From: Pigmentiphaga sp.
GTDB taxonomy: Bacteria > Pseudomonadota > Gammaproteobacteria > Burkholderiales > Burkholderiaceae_B
Length of the DNA stretch: 25,385 nt
Assembly (NCBI GenBank): GCA_023228945.1
Contig: JALOAI010000041.1
Span: 1-25,385, forward strand
Direction: 5' to 3'
Within the stretch, counting starts at the first letter, position 1. Each line of letters opens with the position of its first letter. The position numbers and the translations under genes were made by a program. The notes beneath the pieces were generated by a model that saw nothing but the letters and a program-made list of their open reading frames with translations, had not been told where the DNA came from and searched no databases. Below are positions 25,367 to 25,385 of this stretch, piece after piece.

Positions 25367-25385
25367 AGCTCGAACCCGGCCACCA
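25363..25385 (-). CDS. 3' end of a gene upstream of ribA (fragment)
   Basis: A leftward frame ends with ...VAGFEL and a TGA at 25365-25363 that overlaps the ribA GTG by four bases. Only seven codons are in the window, so the product cannot be named. The overlap suggests an operon with ribA. Confidence 0.4.

Overview
The window looks like part of an alphaproteobacterial chromosome, most likely from a sphingomonad (Sphingomonadales). The support is high GC, the alphaproteobacterial direct-repeat LexA box (GAAC-N7-GAAC), an imuA-imuB-dnaE2 mutagenesis cassette, a YdcH-type small protein and a RibA with a long N-terminal extension. No species call can be made from sequence reading alone.

Layout. 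Bases 1-3263 carry genes typical of an integrative or plasmid-derived element: a ParB-family protein (cut by the window edge), an ArdC-type antirestriction protein and, divergently, an SRAP abasic-site-binding protein. The parB and ardC genes share a conserved leader of about 85 bases. It folds into nested stems ending two bases before the Shine-Dalgarno sequence and by context resembles the radC RNA motif. Bases 3300-6413 are a small, less GC-rich defence island. It holds a Shedu (SduA) nuclease gene with an apparent one-base frameshift in a G5 run and, convergent to it, a two-gene operon encoding a protein with a TIR-like/nucleoside-deoxyribosyltransferase-like domain and a SIR2-like protein. 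This pair is the best candidate here for an undescribed defence system. Bases 6443-11932 are the SOS mutasome imuA-imuB-dnaE2 behind a perfect LexA box, which sits in the gap shared with the defence operon.

Bases 12019-15529 hold a YbaK-type deacylase, two secreted proteins (one Ivy-like lysozyme inhibitor), YdcH, another secreted protein and a thioredoxin-reductase-like flavoprotein. Bases 15672-21062 form a tight NHEJ operon: ku, an 86-residue unknown, a GNAT protein with an added N-terminal module, ligD (PE-ligase-polymerase order) and an exonuclease III-type nuclease. Bases 21063-21585 contain tRNA-Arg(CCG), an upstream copy of its 5' half and CTGGTGAGAA direct repeats. This looks like the attachment-site end of an integrated element.

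To the right the DNA appears more GC-rich and the genes look like core chromosome: an L,D-transpeptidase, a large patatin-like protein with a 4 x 14-bp tandem repeat at its 5' end, and ribA. Taken together, the left 21 kb reads as mobile cargo that combines antirestriction, antiphage defence, translesion synthesis, abasic-site protection and end joining, bounded on the right by a tRNA gene.
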